Source: Salinibacter altiplanensis
GTDB lineage: Bacteria; Bacteroidota; Rhodothermia; Rhodothermales; Salinibacteraceae
Reading direction: 5' to 3'
Length of the DNA stretch: 64,000 nucleotides
Assembly: GCF_002894645.1 (NCBI RefSeq)
Contig: NZ_NCQY01000020.1
Location: 579,386 to 643,385, forward strand
Shown here: positions 52,101-63,060 of the stretch, piece after piece
How positions within the stretch are numbered: position 1 is the stretch's first letter
Layout of the letters: each line of letters starts with the position of its first letter
Notes under the pieces: generated by a model
What the model was told of the DNA's origin: nothing
What the model saw: the letters and a program-made list of their open reading frames with translations, nothing else
Databases searched by the model: none
Program-made: the position numbers and the translations under genes

Positions 52101-54851
52101 ATGCCTGACCCGTCGAATGTCTTTTCCGGTACTACCCCCACGAGCGACCCGTCCTATGACCTGGTTGGGTCCCGTCGACAGCCCCTCGACGCCATTTTTG
52201 AACCCAAAAATGTAGCGGTCATTGGGGCCAGCGAATCGCCCGGCAGTGTGGGCCGCACCCTGCTCTGGAACCTTGTGAGCAATCCGTTCGGGGGCACCGT
52301 CTTCCCGGTTAACCCGAAGCGGGACAGCGTGCTCGGCATCGAGGCGTACACGGACATTGGGGCGGTCGAGGCGGACGTGGACCTGGCGGTGGTTGCCACG
52401 CCCGCGCCGACCGTGCCCCGCATCGTGGAGCAGTGCGGCGAGGCGGGGGTCGAGGGGCTCGTCATCGTCTCCGCTGGGTTTCGAGAGGTGGGGGAGGAGG
52501 GGGCGGAGCTTGAGCGTGAGATCAAAGACATTGCCCGGAAGCATGACATCCGCATCGTGGGCCCCAACTGCCTGGGGGTCATGCGTCCCCCCAATGGGCT
52601 CAACGCCACCTTCGCCGGGTCGATGGCCAACGAGGGCGACGTGGCGTTCGTCAGCCAGAGCGGCGCGCTCCTCACGTCGATCCTTGACTGGAGCTTCCGC
52701 GAAAACGTGGGCTTCAGCTCGTTCGTCTCCATCGGCTCGATGCTCGACGTCGACTGGGGCGATATGATCGAGTATCTGGGCGACGACCCGAAGACCGAGA
52801 GCATCGTGCTCTACATGGAGTCCATCGGCAACGCCCGGTCGTTCCTCTCCGCGGCGCGGGATGTGGCGCAGAGCAAGCCCATCATCGTTATCAAGGCCGG
52901 GCGCACGGACGCGGCGGCCGAGGCGGCGGCCTCGCACACCGGCACGCTGACTGGGAGCGACGCCGTTCTCAACGCGGCCTTTCGACGCAGCGGCGTGCTG
53001 CGGGTGGACGACATCAACGACCTCTTCTACATGGCCGAGGTGCTCAGCAAGCAGCCCCGTCCGGAGGGGCGCAACCTCACCATCCTCACGAACGCGGGCG
53101 GGCCCGGCGTGCTGGCAACCGATGCCCTGATTGGCGAGGGCGGTGAGCTGACGCCGATCTCGGAGGAGGCGATGGACGAGTTCGACGGCATCTTGCCGGG
53201 GGCATGGAGCCACGGCAACCCCGTCGACATCCTGGGAGACGCCGACCCGGAGCGCTACGCGGAGTCTCTGGAGGTGGCGGCCAATGACGAGAACAGTGAC
53301 GGGCTGCTGGTCGTCCTGACGCCCCAGGCCATGACTGAGCCCACGAAGACAGCCGAGCATCTTCGCCCCTACGCTCGAGACAACGACAAGCCCATCCTGG
53401 CCAGTTGGATGGGGGGCGATGCCGTGGCCACCGGCGAGAACATCCTCAACGAGTCGGGCCTGCCCACCTTTGCGTACCCGGACACGGCGGCGCGTGTGTT
53501 TAACCACATGTGGCGCTACAGCTACAACCTACGTGCCCTCTACGAGACGCCGAGCCTGCCGGAGGATGAGCCCGGCCTGCCCGACCGTGAGGCGGCCACC
53601 GACATTGTGCAGGACACCCACGAGTCCGGCCGCGTGCTGATGACCGAGCACGCCTCCAAGGAACTGCTTGCGGCCTACGGCATCCCGACCGTCGAGTCGC
53701 CGGTGGCCGAAACCGCCGACGAGGCGGTCATGGCGGCCGGGAAGATTGGGTATCCGGTGGTGGTGAAGCTGCATTCGACCTCCATCACCCACAAGTCGGA
53801 CGTGGGCGGGGTGCACCTGGGCCTCACGAGCGACGAGGATGTCCGGGCTGCCTTCGCCCAAATTAAGGACAACGTGGCGGAGGGCTTCGACGGAGTGACG
53901 GTGCAGCCCATGATCGACCGGAGCGACGGGTACGAGCTCATCATCGGCAGCAGCATGGACGAGCAGTTTGGGCCCGTGCTCCTCTTCGGCTCTGGGGGCC
54001 AGCTGGTAGAGGTCTACCAGGACCGCGCCCTCGGCCTGCCCCCGCTCAACCGCACCCTGGCCCGCCGGATGATGGAGCAGACCCAGATCTACGAGGCGCT
54101 GCAGGGCGTGCGGGGCCGCGAGCCGGTGGACCTCGACGCGCTGGAGACGCTACTGGTTCGGTTCAGTCAGCTGGTGGTGGAGCAACCGCGCGTGAAGGAG
54201 ATCGATGTAAACCCGCTACTGGCACGGCCCGGCGACGATGGGCTGCTTGCCCTCGACGCCCGCGTGGTTCTGCACTCGTACACGAAGGACGACGACGAGC
54301 TGCCGACGTCTGCGATCCGACCCTACCCGCGGCAGTACGTCGGTACGCACGCAATGGAGGACCGTGACGAGGTAAAAATTCGTCCCATCCGGCCTGAGGA
54401 CGAGCCCAAGCTGGTCACCTTCCATGAGCGGCTGTCCGAGCGGAGTGTGTACCTGCGCTACGCCAACCTCATGAAGTTGGAGCAGCGGGTGGCCCACGAG
54501 CGACTCGCCCGCATCTGCTTCATCGACTACGACCGAGAGATGGCACTGGTCGCTGAGCGGCCCACGGAGGATGGGGAGGACCGCATCATTGGTGTGGGGC
54601 GTCTCACCCAGCAGCCCGGGCGCAACGAGGCCGAGTTCGCGATGCTCGTCATTGACGAATACCAGGGGGAGGGCATCGGCACCGAGCTGTTGCGCCGCCT
54701 TGTAGAGGTGGGGGAGAATGAAGGCCTCGACCGCATCACGGCCGACATTCTACAGCAGAACCACGCGATGCAGCGGGTCTGTGAGAAGCTGGGCTTCGAG
54801 GTGGTGCGGGGCGACGGGCAAGAAATGGTGCAGGCCGTCAAAACCCTTTAG
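52101..54851 (+). CDS. ADP-forming acyl-CoA synthetase fused to a GNAT acetyltransferase (Pat-like)
   Basis: This 916-residue protein starts at ATG 52101. In order it has a CoA-binding domain (about 30-125, [20 protein letters not shown]), a succinyl-CoA-ligase-like domain (about 170-450), an ATP-grasp domain (about 515-735, [20 protein letters not shown]) and a C-terminal GNAT domain (about 755-916, [18 protein letters not shown]). [10 protein letters not shown] (about 278) keeps the His expected to carry the phosphoryl group in ADP-forming acetyl-CoA synthetases. The layout is that of the Pat/PatZ protein acetyltransferases. Whether it makes acyl-CoA, acetylates proteins, or both is open. 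Confidence 0.9.
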   Translation: MPDPSNVFSGTTPTSDPSYDLVGSRRQPLDAIFEPKNVAVIGASESPGSVGRTLLWNLVSNPFGGTVFPVNPKRDSVLGIEAYTDIGAVEADVDLAVVATPAPTVPRIVEQCGEAGVEGLVIVSAGFREVGEEGAELEREIKDIARKHDIRIVGPNCLGVMRPPNGLNATFAGSMANEGDVAFVSQSGALLTSILDWSFRENVGFSSFVSIGSMLDVDWGDMIEYLGDDPKTESIVLYMESIGNARSFLSAARDVAQSKPIIVIKAGRTDAAAEAAASHTGTLTGSDAVLNAAFRRSGVLRVDDINDLFYMAEVLSKQPRPEGRNLTILTNAGGPGVLATDALIGEGGELTPISEEAMDEFDGILPGAWSHGNPVDILGDADPERYAESLEVAANDENSDGLLVVLTPQAMTEPTKTAEHLRPYARDNDKPILASWMGGDAVATGENILNESGLPTFAYPDTAARVFNHMWRYSYNLRALYETPSLPEDEPGLPDREAATDIVQDTHESGRVLMTEHASKELLAAYGIPTVESPVAETADEAVMAAGKIGYPVVVKLHSTSITHKSDVGGVHLGLTSDEDVRAAFAQIKDNVAEGFDGVTVQPMIDRSDGYELIIGSSMDEQFGPVLLFGSGGQLVEVYQDRALGLPPLNRTLARRMMEQTQIYEALQGVRGREPVDLDALETLLVRFSQLVVEQPRVKEIDVNPLLARPGDDGLLALDARVVLHSYTKDDDELPTSAIRPYPRQYVGTHAMEDRDEVKIRPIRPEDEPKLVTFHERLSERSVYLRYANLMKLEQRVAHERLARICFIDYDREMALVAERPTEDGEDRIIGVGRLTQQPGRNEAEFAMLVIDEYQGEGIGTELLRRLVEVGENEGLDRITADILQQNHAMQRVCEKLGFEVVRGDGQEMVQAVKTL

Positions 54852-54922
54852 CGGCTGCCCCTCGCGCGACCGGTCGGAACGAGCTGGAGCGCCGGGGGGA
54901 CAAACAACGACCGACACCAAAT

Positions 54923-54967
54923 AAAAAAGGCTGCCCGCCCCAATCGCTTGGGGCAGGCAGCCTTTTT
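54923..54967. terminator. Bidirectional Rho-independent terminator
   Basis: GGCTGCCCGCCCC (54929-54941) pairs with GGGGCAGGCAGCC (54950-54962), with one mismatch; the stem extends by AA/TT to a TCGC loop. The stem is flanked by A6 on the left and T5 on the right, so it terminates the synthetase gene on the plus strand and groEL on the minus strand. Confidence 0.9.
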
Positions 54968-55016
54968 CGTGTTGCGCAGTGTGCGCCGGAAGGGCGCAGC
55001 GTGCGCGACAGGGGGG

Positions 55017-56717
<1,701 letters not shown>

Positions 56718-56794
56718 TCATTCGGGGAATTCGTTCGGGAGTGGACGTCGGTCGTGCAACCGCAGCGTCTGATGCCACGGGGACGGCCAGGTCG

Positions 56795-57085
56795 TTATCC
56801 TTCAACGACGCCGAAGATGTCACTCTCGCGCATGATGAGGTACTCATCACCGTCGAGCGTCACCTCGGTGCCGGCATACTTGCCGTAGAGGACATCGTCG
56901 TCCTCCTCCACCGTCATCTCGATCCGGGTGCCGTCTTCAACGCGGCCCGGACCAGTCGCGACGACCGTTCCCTCCTGAGGCTTCTCCTTCGCCGAGTCCG
57001 GAATGTAAAGACCGCTCTCGGTCTTCTCTTCGGCCGGCTTCGGCTGGACGACAACGCGGTCGCCGAGAGGTTTAATGCTCGTCAT
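56795..57085 (-). CDS. groES: Co-chaperonin GroES
   Basis: This 96-residue heptamer subunit caps GroEL. It starts [20 protein letters not shown]; the mobile loop ([17 protein letters not shown]) and [20 protein letters not shown] are conserved. A longer frame to 57148 runs into the operator, so ATG 57085 is correct. It is the first gene of groESL. Confidence 0.97.
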   Translation of the reverse strand: MTSIKPLGDRVVVQPKPAEEKTESGLYIPDSAKEKPQEGTVVATGPGRVEDGTRIEMTVEEDDDVLYGKYAGTEVTLDGDEYLIMRESDIFGVVEG

Positions 57086-57388
57086 GATGTGTTCGGGATG
57101 CCTTGTGAGGGATGTGTGGATGAGACTCTGGAGATTATTATCACTCACCAGTGGCGAGTGATAATAACTCTACTCTGGGCAACACAAGGGGCTGCTTTGT
57201 GTTCCTCCTCGGGGCAGCCCTCAGGGTGAAGATCCTTTAGCGACACTGCATGTAGGCGTGTGTGATTCCGCCGGTACGTACATGGCGGACGCGACGCAGA
57301 GCAAGGCGGACGGAACGTGTGCGTCGACGGGCCTGTGGCCTGTATGTATTTTCCTGCTCGAAATGATTCCGAGTCCCCCCGATACGAC
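57086..57388. other. Intergenic region, 303 bp, between groES and the DUF2085 gene
   Basis: It contains the CIRCE-type operator and presumably divergent promoters for groESL and the membrane protein. No gene is supported. Confidence 0.6.
57135..57167. promoter_or_regulatory. CIRCE-type operator of groESL
   Basis: TTATTATCACTC (57135-57146) and GAGTGATAATAA (57156-57167) are perfect 12-bp inverted arms with a 9-base spacer. The inner part, TTATCACTC-N9-GAGTGATAA, matches the HrcA site TTAGCACTC-N9-GAGTGCTAA except for one paired change in each arm. It lies about 50 bp upstream of the groES ATG, and HrcA repression is expected. hrcA is not in the window. Confidence 0.85.
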
Positions 57389-57865
57389 ATGAACGGTCGC
57401 AGCACAGATCTCGTCTGGTACAGCCTGCTTGCGATTACGGGCGGGGTGTTCGTGCTGGCAATGCTTCCTCCCATTCTGCCGGACGCGCTTCAGGTCCTGG
57501 TCCGAGAGGGTTTTGCGCCGGTGTGTCATCAAGTGCCAGGGCGCTCGGTCCACGTCGGGGGCGTTCCGGTGGCACTCTGTGATCGTTGCAGTGGTATTTA
57601 CCTTGGGCTCGTGGTGGGAGTCGTGGGGACGGGATGGCAGAGGGGACTGTGGAGTGTACTCAGGCCGTATGGCCGATATGCCATGCTCGGGGCGCTCGTC
57701 CCAATGGGGCTCGACTGGGCCGCGCCTCTGTTGCGTCTCTGGGACAATGGACCCGAGAGTCGGATCCTCACTGGACTTCTCTTCGGATGCGTGGCGGCCA
57801 GCTACGTCACGGCCCAGTTGCTCCGTCGAAAGGCACGCGCCTCCGGCACGGGTGGTCCCGAGTGA
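57389..57865 (+). CDS. DUF2085 membrane protein
   Basis: This 158-residue protein has four likely transmembrane helices and the DUF2085 signature FAPVCHQVPGRSVHVGGVPV followed by ALCDRCSGIYLGLVVG, with conserved Cys and His residues that could bind metal or redox partners. ATG 57389 (MNGRSTDLVWY) is chosen over an upstream frame starting at 57317. Function unknown. The next gene starts 120 bp later. Confidence 0.8.
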   Translation: MNGRSTDLVWYSLLAITGGVFVLAMLPPILPDALQVLVREGFAPVCHQVPGRSVHVGGVPVALCDRCSGIYLGLVVGVVGTGWQRGLWSVLRPYGRYAMLGALVPMGLDWAAPLLRLWDNGPESRILTGLLFGCVAASYVTAQLLRRKARASGTGGPE

Positions 57866-57985
57866 GCGCGTCTGCCTTTCGGTTCGGGCCGCTTGTGCTT
57901 ATTTTCGCATGGCTTTTTCTTGGGACCGTGTAGCGTCCTCGCGGGCGTTCGTTCTTCATCTATGCATCATCGCTCTCCAGCATCC

Positions 57986-58510
57986 ATGACTCCCCGACAG
58001 CAGTCGATCCTCGTCGGTGCCGTCGTCACCGGAATTTTGAGCACGTCCTACCTCGGGCTTCTCAACACCATCTGTTGCCTCGGCGTTATCGTCGGTGGGA
58101 TCGTTACCACGCAGCAGTACGCAGCCTACAGCCCCGGGGCCATCGCGTCCGGGGACGGAGCGGTGCTCGGGGCGTCCGCGGGGGCGGTCGGGGCCGTACT
58201 TTCTGCCCTGTTTGACGTGGGGCTGCGCCCGCTCGGTCTCGACTCCCAGTCGGTCCAACAAACGGTGCAGGAGCAGCTCATGCAGAATATGGGTGGCCAG
58301 GGCATGTCCCCGGAGATGATGCAGCAGATGCAGGGGGATGCGCCCGGCCTCCTGTCCGCAATGGGGATCGCACTCCTGCTGTTGAACGTCGTCGTGTTCG
58401 CCATTTTCGGGGCGATTGGGGGCGCCCTGGGGACTACGCTCTTTGGGGGGGAGGACGCCGGTGGAGCGGCCCCCGGGCAGGTTGTGGAGGCCGAAGCAAT
58501 GGACGAGTAG
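57986..58510 (+). CDS. Membrane protein, function unknown
   Basis: This 174-residue protein has three or four hydrophobic stretches (VGAVVTGILSTSYLGLLN, ICCLGVIVGGIVTTQQY, GAVLGASAGAVGAVLSAL, IALLLLNVVVFAIFGAIG) and a Met/Gln-rich cytoplasmic loop (QNMGGQGMSPEMMQQM). The acidic C-terminus is halophile-typical. It is not recognised; similar small Bacteroidota proteins carry DUF names. It is convergent with mutY, 11 bp away. Confidence 0.7.
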   Translation: MTPRQQSILVGAVVTGILSTSYLGLLNTICCLGVIVGGIVTTQQYAAYSPGAIASGDGAVLGASAGAVGAVLSALFDVGLRPLGLDSQSVQQTVQEQLMQNMGGQGMSPEMMQQMQGDAPGLLSAMGIALLLLNVVVFAIFGAIGGALGTTLFGGEDAGGAAPGQVVEAEAMDE

Positions 58511-58521
58511 GCCGGTACCGC

Positions 58522-59712
58522 TCAATCGAAGAGCGAGGGTTCGGTCTGCCGCCGTTCCAGTTCTTCGATCAGCCGCCGGTTGGCTCGGGGGAAGGCGTAG
58601 TCGTCCAGCTCGTCGACGGTCACCCAGCGGAACGGTTGGTCCTCGCGGGCCTCGGGCGGCCCGTCGGCGAGGCGGCCGCGGAAGGCGTGGAGTGTGATTT
58701 TGAAGTGTGAGTAGGCGTGGGAGAGGGTGTAGAAAGGCTCCACGTCTGTCATCCCGACGCCGAGCTCCTCCTTGACTTCTCGCCGGCAGGCGGCCTCCAT
58801 CGATTCCTCGCCCTCCTGCTTCCCGCCGGGAAACTCCCAGAGGCCGCCGAGCAGTCCCTCGTCGGGGCGGCGCTGGATGAGGAGCCGGTCGTGGTCGCCG
58901 AACACGAGGCCCACGGCGATGTCCTTGTGCGGCACCGGGTCCGACTCGGGCGTGATGGGGTAGCTCTCTTCCGTGCCGGCGTCGTGGGCGCGGCACACCG
59001 CATTGAGCCGGCATCGATCGCAGTGGGGCGTGCTGGGGGTGCAGACCAGCGCGCCGAGCTCCATCATCGCCTGGTTGAAGTCGCCGGGGCGCTCGGGGGC
59101 GAGGAGCTCGTTGGCAAGGTCGCGGAGGTGGCCCTGCGCGGCGCTCGTGGTGGCATCTTCGTCCACCGCGAACACGCGGCTCAGCACACGCGTCACGTTG
59201 CCGTCGAGGACGGCGTGGGGCCTCTGGTACGCGATCGAGAGCACCGCGGCCGCCGTGTACGGGCCCACGCCCTTCAGGTCCTTGATGGCGTCCATCGTGT
59301 CGGGGACGGCGCCGTCGTGCTCGTCGACGACCCGCTGGGCGGCCTCGTGGAGGTGGCGGGCCCGGGCGTAGAAGCCGAGGCCTTCCCAGTGCTTGAGCAC
59401 CGTGTCGCGGTCGGCCGCCGCGAGCGCCTCGACGCTGGGAAACGCCTCCAGGAAGCGGTGATAGTAGTCGCGCACGGTACTGACCCGCGTCTGCTGGAGC
59501 ATGATTTCCGAGACCCAGATGCGATACGGATCGTTCGTCTCGCGCCAGGGCATCGACCGCTTGTGCTCGTCGTACCAGTCGAGCAAGTCGGTGCGGAAGG
59601 CCTGGCACTGGCGATCGGTGGGGGAGAGTGGAAGCGTGGGAATAAGGGGGAGGGCGGGGTGTGCGAGGAAGAAGACGAGTGAAGGCTCACACCGGCTGCT
59701 ACGGCCGGACAC
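58522..59712 (-). CDS. mutY: A/G-specific adenine glycosylase MutY
   Basis: This 396-residue repair enzyme removes adenine opposite 8-oxoguanine. The catalytic Glu is in IWVSEIMLQQTRVSTV, the Asp in VLDGNVTRVLSR, and the 4Fe-4S cluster is C-x6-C-x2-C-x5-C in CTPSTPHCDRCRLNAVC. The C-terminal NUDIX-like domain (from about 265) recognises 8-oxoG. The open frame extends to 59826 but overlaps the Ig-like gene; I used GTG 59712, which overlaps that gene's stop by 14 bp. No ATG is well placed. Confidence 0.88.
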   Translation of the reverse strand: MSGRSSRCEPSLVFFLAHPALPLIPTLPLSPTDRQCQAFRTDLLDWYDEHKRSMPWRETNDPYRIWVSEIMLQQTRVSTVRDYYHRFLEAFPSVEALAAADRDTVLKHWEGLGFYARARHLHEAAQRVVDEHDGAVPDTMDAIKDLKGVGPYTAAAVLSIAYQRPHAVLDGNVTRVLSRVFAVDEDATTSAAQGHLRDLANELLAPERPGDFNQAMMELGALVCTPSTPHCDRCRLNAVCRAHDAGTEESYPITPESDPVPHKDIAVGLVFGDHDRLLIQRRPDEGLLGGLWEFPGGKQEGEESMEAACRREVKEELGVGMTDVEPFYTLSHAYSHFKITLHAFRGRLADGPPEAREDQPFRWVTVDELDDYAFPRANRRLIEELERRQTEPSLFD

Positions 59713-60085
59713 GAATCTGGACCACGAGGGTGTCGGGGGGAGCGTTTGTCGACTCGGCCTGAAGGAGTGCGTGGTGCGTGCCGGGGGCTGTGCCTTTGGG
59801 AATCCAGGCAAAGGAGCGGCCGGCAATGCCGCTTAGGGCGGGGCCCTGGAGAAGAGAGTAGCGGGCCACGGGGCGGTTGTCCAGGGTGTCCGGAAGTGCA
59901 AGAGCAAGGGGCGTACCCGCATCGGCGGACGTGTGCACCGTGTCGGGCGGAGGCCCGAGAGCCGATGCAACCCGTGCATTGCGACTGGGTTTGAGCAACA
60001 CTGGATCCAAAACAGCCCCGAGCTCCGTCCCGCTCAGCAGGCCGGCCGCCAAAATGGGAAGGAGGACGCGATGGAGGAGCGTCAT
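59699..60085 (-). CDS. Small secreted Ig/cadherin-like-domain protein
   Basis: This encodes 128 residues from MTLLHRVLLPILAAGLLSGT, a signal-peptide-like start. The C-terminal part (PVARYSLLQGPALSGIAGRS then FAWIPKGTAPGTHHALLQAE and PPDTLVVQIRVRP) resembles a putative-Ig/cadherin-like repeat seen in Bacteroidota surface proteins. Its ATG overlaps that of the Omp85 gene on the other strand. It is probably periplasmic or secreted; function unknown. Confidence 0.62.
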   Translation of the reverse strand: MTLLHRVLLPILAAGLLSGTELGAVLDPVLLKPSRNARVASALGPPPDTVHTSADAGTPLALALPDTLDNRPVARYSLLQGPALSGIAGRSFAWIPKGTAPGTHHALLQAESTNAPPDTLVVQIRVRP

Positions 60086-61913
60086 GATGCAGAGCCCCAC
60101 AGTGAGCAGATACCGACGACACGTCATATACCCGACCGTCGGGACGGTGTTGCTCGTCCTGGGGGAACTGCTGTGTGCTGGGCCGCCGCGAGCCGTGCGC
60201 GCCCAAACCTCGGCGCTGCGCCCCGGCGAGAGTGCAGGGCAGTGGCGGCTCGTCCTGGATGGGAAGCGCGCGGAGTGGCCGGACACGGTTGCGACAACGT
60301 CTCCCCGTCGCGTACAGGCAGTCGGCCGGCGCCTGTTGCGTCACCTTCGTCGGAAGGGCCACTACTACGCAGCACTCGACTCAGTGTCTGTCGACACGAG
60401 CGGTGCCCGGTCCAAGGTCCGATTCTATGCCCGCCGGGGCCCACGGGTGCGGGTTGGTGCACTTCGTCTCGAAGGGGACAGCGCCGTGCCGGCGACCGAC
60501 CTGCGCACGCTCATGAAAACCGACGAGGGCGCTCTCCTCCGCCCCGACCAGTTGGAGGCGGACATTCAGCGGCTCCTTGATCGGTACGAGGAGGCCGGCC
60601 ATCCACTTGCCCAGATCCGCGTAGCGGAGACCCGCCTTGTGAAGGGCAATCCGCCGACCCTCCGGGTTGGCCTCCGGATCGATGAGGGGCCAGCGCTGTG
60701 GCTCCGTCGTGTTGAGGGGCCGGACGACGCCCGCACCACCCCGGAGTTGTTGGCGCACCTAGCGGGGGTGGAGGAAGGGCAGTCCCTTCGGGGCTACGAC
60801 CCGGACGTTATCCGGCGTCGCCTTCAGGAGCACGATCTTTTCGACAAGGTAGGCCCGCCCCAACTTCGGGTTGTGGACGACGGGGGGGCTGTGCTCCGCA
60901 TTCCGATCGACGAAGCGTCCCCAGGGGCCTTCGACGCCGTGCTCGGCTACCTGCCCCCGTCTCGGGCCCGCGATTCGGGGCAGCTCGTGGGCAGCGGCCA
61001 CCTGCTCCTGAAGCATCTGTTCGGGGGCGGACGAACGGCCGAATTCACTCTCGACCGGCGCCCCGGACAGACCAGCATTGTCAACGTCTCCATTGCCGAT
61101 CCGTACCTGCTCGGCCTGCCCCTGCGAGTGGCCGGCCGGTTCCGGGGAGAGCAGCGAGACTCGACGTACGGGAAACGAATCTACGAGCTCGAAGGGGGGT
61201 ACCGGTTGGGCAACGGGCTGGAACTGACGGCCACCCTTAGCCGCGAAAGTGTGCGGCCCGGGCCGACGGGCACGCAGATCCGAGGCTCCCAACAACAAAT
61301 TCCCCGCGCCACGACCTTGTTCTATGGCGTGGGCGTGCGCTACCGGCAGCTCGACCGTTCGCAGAACCCGCGGCGGGGCCTCTCCCTGAACGTACAGCTG
61401 TCACGGGGGCGCAAGGAACGTCGGCTTCGCCGCGTTTCGGCCTCCGGCGATACGACTCGGGTGGCCGACTCCTTTCGCCAAGAGCGCCTCCATGGACGTG
61501 CGCGAGCGTATCTTCCTCTCTTCGACCGACAAGTTTTCGTCGTGGGGGGCGACGGGTCGGTGCTCCGCAGCCGGGACCATGACCGGAGCGACCTGTTTCG
61601 GCTCGGCGGGGCCACGTCGCTCCGAGGGTACGACGAAGACCGGTTCCTGGGGAATGTCGTGGCGCGAGGGCTTTTTGAGTACCGCCTGCAGCTGGACCGG
61701 GCCTCCTATGCCCACGCGTTCTTCGACCTCGGGTATGCCGCGCGTCCGGCGCTGGACGCCGCGAGGGGCACAGAGGGCTGGCATCCGGGGTACGGCCTCG
61801 GGATGAAGCTGCAGACGGCCCTCGGACGCATTTCGGCCACATACGCCCTCAATCCGGGGGTGCAGAGTCCGGCCGATGGGCGGGTGCACCTGGGGCTGTC
61901 GGTAGGGCTCTGA
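60084..61913 (+). CDS. Second Omp85/BamA-family outer-membrane protein
   Basis: This encodes 609 residues from the MM start at 60084/60087 (a longer frame from 59877 overlaps the Ig-like gene). It has a signal (about 12-38), POTRA-like repeats (about 60-270, e.g. VRVGALRLEGDSAVPATDLR and TLRVGLRIDEGPALWLRRVE) and a barrel with FRLGGATSLRGYDEDRFLGN, the Omp85 RGY motif. It ends LGLSVGL, without a terminal aromatic residue. Shorter than the Omp85 protein at 11.5 kb; it may belong to a TamA- or patatin-associated subgroup. Confidence 0.82.
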   Translation: MMQSPTVSRYRRHVIYPTVGTVLLVLGELLCAGPPRAVRAQTSALRPGESAGQWRLVLDGKRAEWPDTVATTSPRRVQAVGRRLLRHLRRKGHYYAALDSVSVDTSGARSKVRFYARRGPRVRVGALRLEGDSAVPATDLRTLMKTDEGALLRPDQLEADIQRLLDRYEEAGHPLAQIRVAETRLVKGNPPTLRVGLRIDEGPALWLRRVEGPDDARTTPELLAHLAGVEEGQSLRGYDPDVIRRRLQEHDLFDKVGPPQLRVVDDGGAVLRIPIDEASPGAFDAVLGYLPPSRARDSGQLVGSGHLLLKHLFGGGRTAEFTLDRRPGQTSIVNVSIADPYLLGLPLRVAGRFRGEQRDSTYGKRIYELEGGYRLGNGLELTATLSRESVRPGPTGTQIRGSQQQIPRATTLFYGVGVRYRQLDRSQNPRRGLSLNVQLSRGRKERRLRRVSASGDTTRVADSFRQERLHGRARAYLPLFDRQVFVVGGDGSVLRSRDHDRSDLFRLGGATSLRGYDEDRFLGNVVARGLFEYRLQLDRASYAHAFFDLGYAARPALDAARGTEGWHPGYGLGMKLQTALGRISATYALNPGVQSPADGRVHLGLSVGL

Positions 61914-62002
61914 ACCATGGCCCCCCGACGACGAACCGTTCTGCAACGTGCTGCATTTGTTGGCGGGAGGAGAAAGAGTCACGAAAACAATTGCCATACG
62001 CG

Positions 62003-62722
62003 ATGACCACCAACTTCTACGCTCCGCCCGCCGCCATCCGGGGAGGGCGCGTGGTGCTGCCCGAAGACGAGGCCCGGCATGCACACACGGTGCTGCGGGG
62101 CGCAACGGGGGATGAGATGACGGTGGTGGACGGGACAGGCGGGTGGTATCGTGTGGAAATCACCCACGCGGCGCCCGAACAGGTGGTGGGGACAATCGTG
62201 GAGCAGCGCGAAGAGGTAGGCGAGCCGGCGGTGGACGTCACCGTGGCCCTCGGACTTCTCAAGAAGCGATCCCGCTTCGAGACGTTTGTGGAAAAAGCCG
62301 TCGAGCTTGGCGTGCGGCGCATCGTGCCACTCCGGACGGCGCGAGCCGAGCGCGAGTCGATTCGGGAAGAGCGACTCCGCAACGTGATGGTGGCTGCGAT
62401 GAAACAGTGTCGTCGCAGTCGTTTGCCGGCGCTGGTGGCCCCGCGGTCGACGGCGGATCTGCTCGACGAGTCGGAGAGTGAGAGGCGGCTCGTGTGCCAC
62501 GCGGGGGACGCGTCTGTGCCAATCCGGCAGGTCGTGGATCCGGGGGGGGCGGCCGCGTCGGCCCTCGTGCTCGTGGGGCCGGAGGGGGGCTTCGCGCCAT
62601 CGGAGGTAGAGGGGGCCGTCCGGGCAGGGGCCACGCCGGTGTCGCTTGGGGCGCGCCGGCTCCGGGCTGAGACGGCGGGCCTCGCGGCGCTCCACGCTGT
62701 CATCACGGCTCAGAGCAACTGA
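62003..62722 (+). CDS. rsmE: 16S rRNA m3U1498 methyltransferase RsmE
   Basis: This 239-residue SPOUT enzyme methylates U1498 of 16S rRNA. The PUA-like N-terminus (VLPEDEARHAHTVLRG) is followed by KKRSRFETFVEKAVELGVRR, ALVLVGPEGGFAPSEVEG and LGARRLRAETAGLAALHAV, all RsmE hallmarks of the knotted SAM site. ATG 62003 is preferred to TTG 61991. Length is typical. Confidence 0.94.
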   Translation: MTTNFYAPPAAIRGGRVVLPEDEARHAHTVLRGATGDEMTVVDGTGGWYRVEITHAAPEQVVGTIVEQREEVGEPAVDVTVALGLLKKRSRFETFVEKAVELGVRRIVPLRTARAERESIREERLRNVMVAAMKQCRRSRLPALVAPRSTADLLDESESERRLVCHAGDASVPIRQVVDPGGAAASALVLVGPEGGFAPSEVEGAVRAGATPVSLGARRLRAETAGLAALHAVITAQSN

Positions 62723-63060
62723 CCCGGCGCGCCTGCTGGCGTCCTCCGAGGACACGTACGGAACAGGCGGTGAGGAACAGCCTCGGGGAGTCCGATGCCG
62801 GAGAAGTTTGACGTGTCCCTCAAGACCCCTTCTGGGTAAGCGATGGCAAAGACGACTCCAATCGGTTGCCCGGTGCCGCTCGTGGAGGGGCAGCGTCGCG
62901 TTTCGTCGGAAGACTCTGTATGAAAATTGCGCCGGAGAGGAGCATCGCTTCCGACGGCTCGTGTACCGCCTGCGCTTACCCGTCGGTTTGGGCCCTGGCA
63001 TGCCGCCTGTGCGGGTGTGCCATTCGTTCCATGCTACGCAACGTCCCCTTCGCACGTCCA
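62723..63060. other. Intergenic region, 338 bp, before the NUDIX gene
   Basis: No independent gene is supported. An ATG at 62920 is in frame with the NUDIX gene and would add 47 residues including a CxxC...CxxC cluster; this is discussed as a finding. No terminator or riboswitch is seen. Confidence 0.5.
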
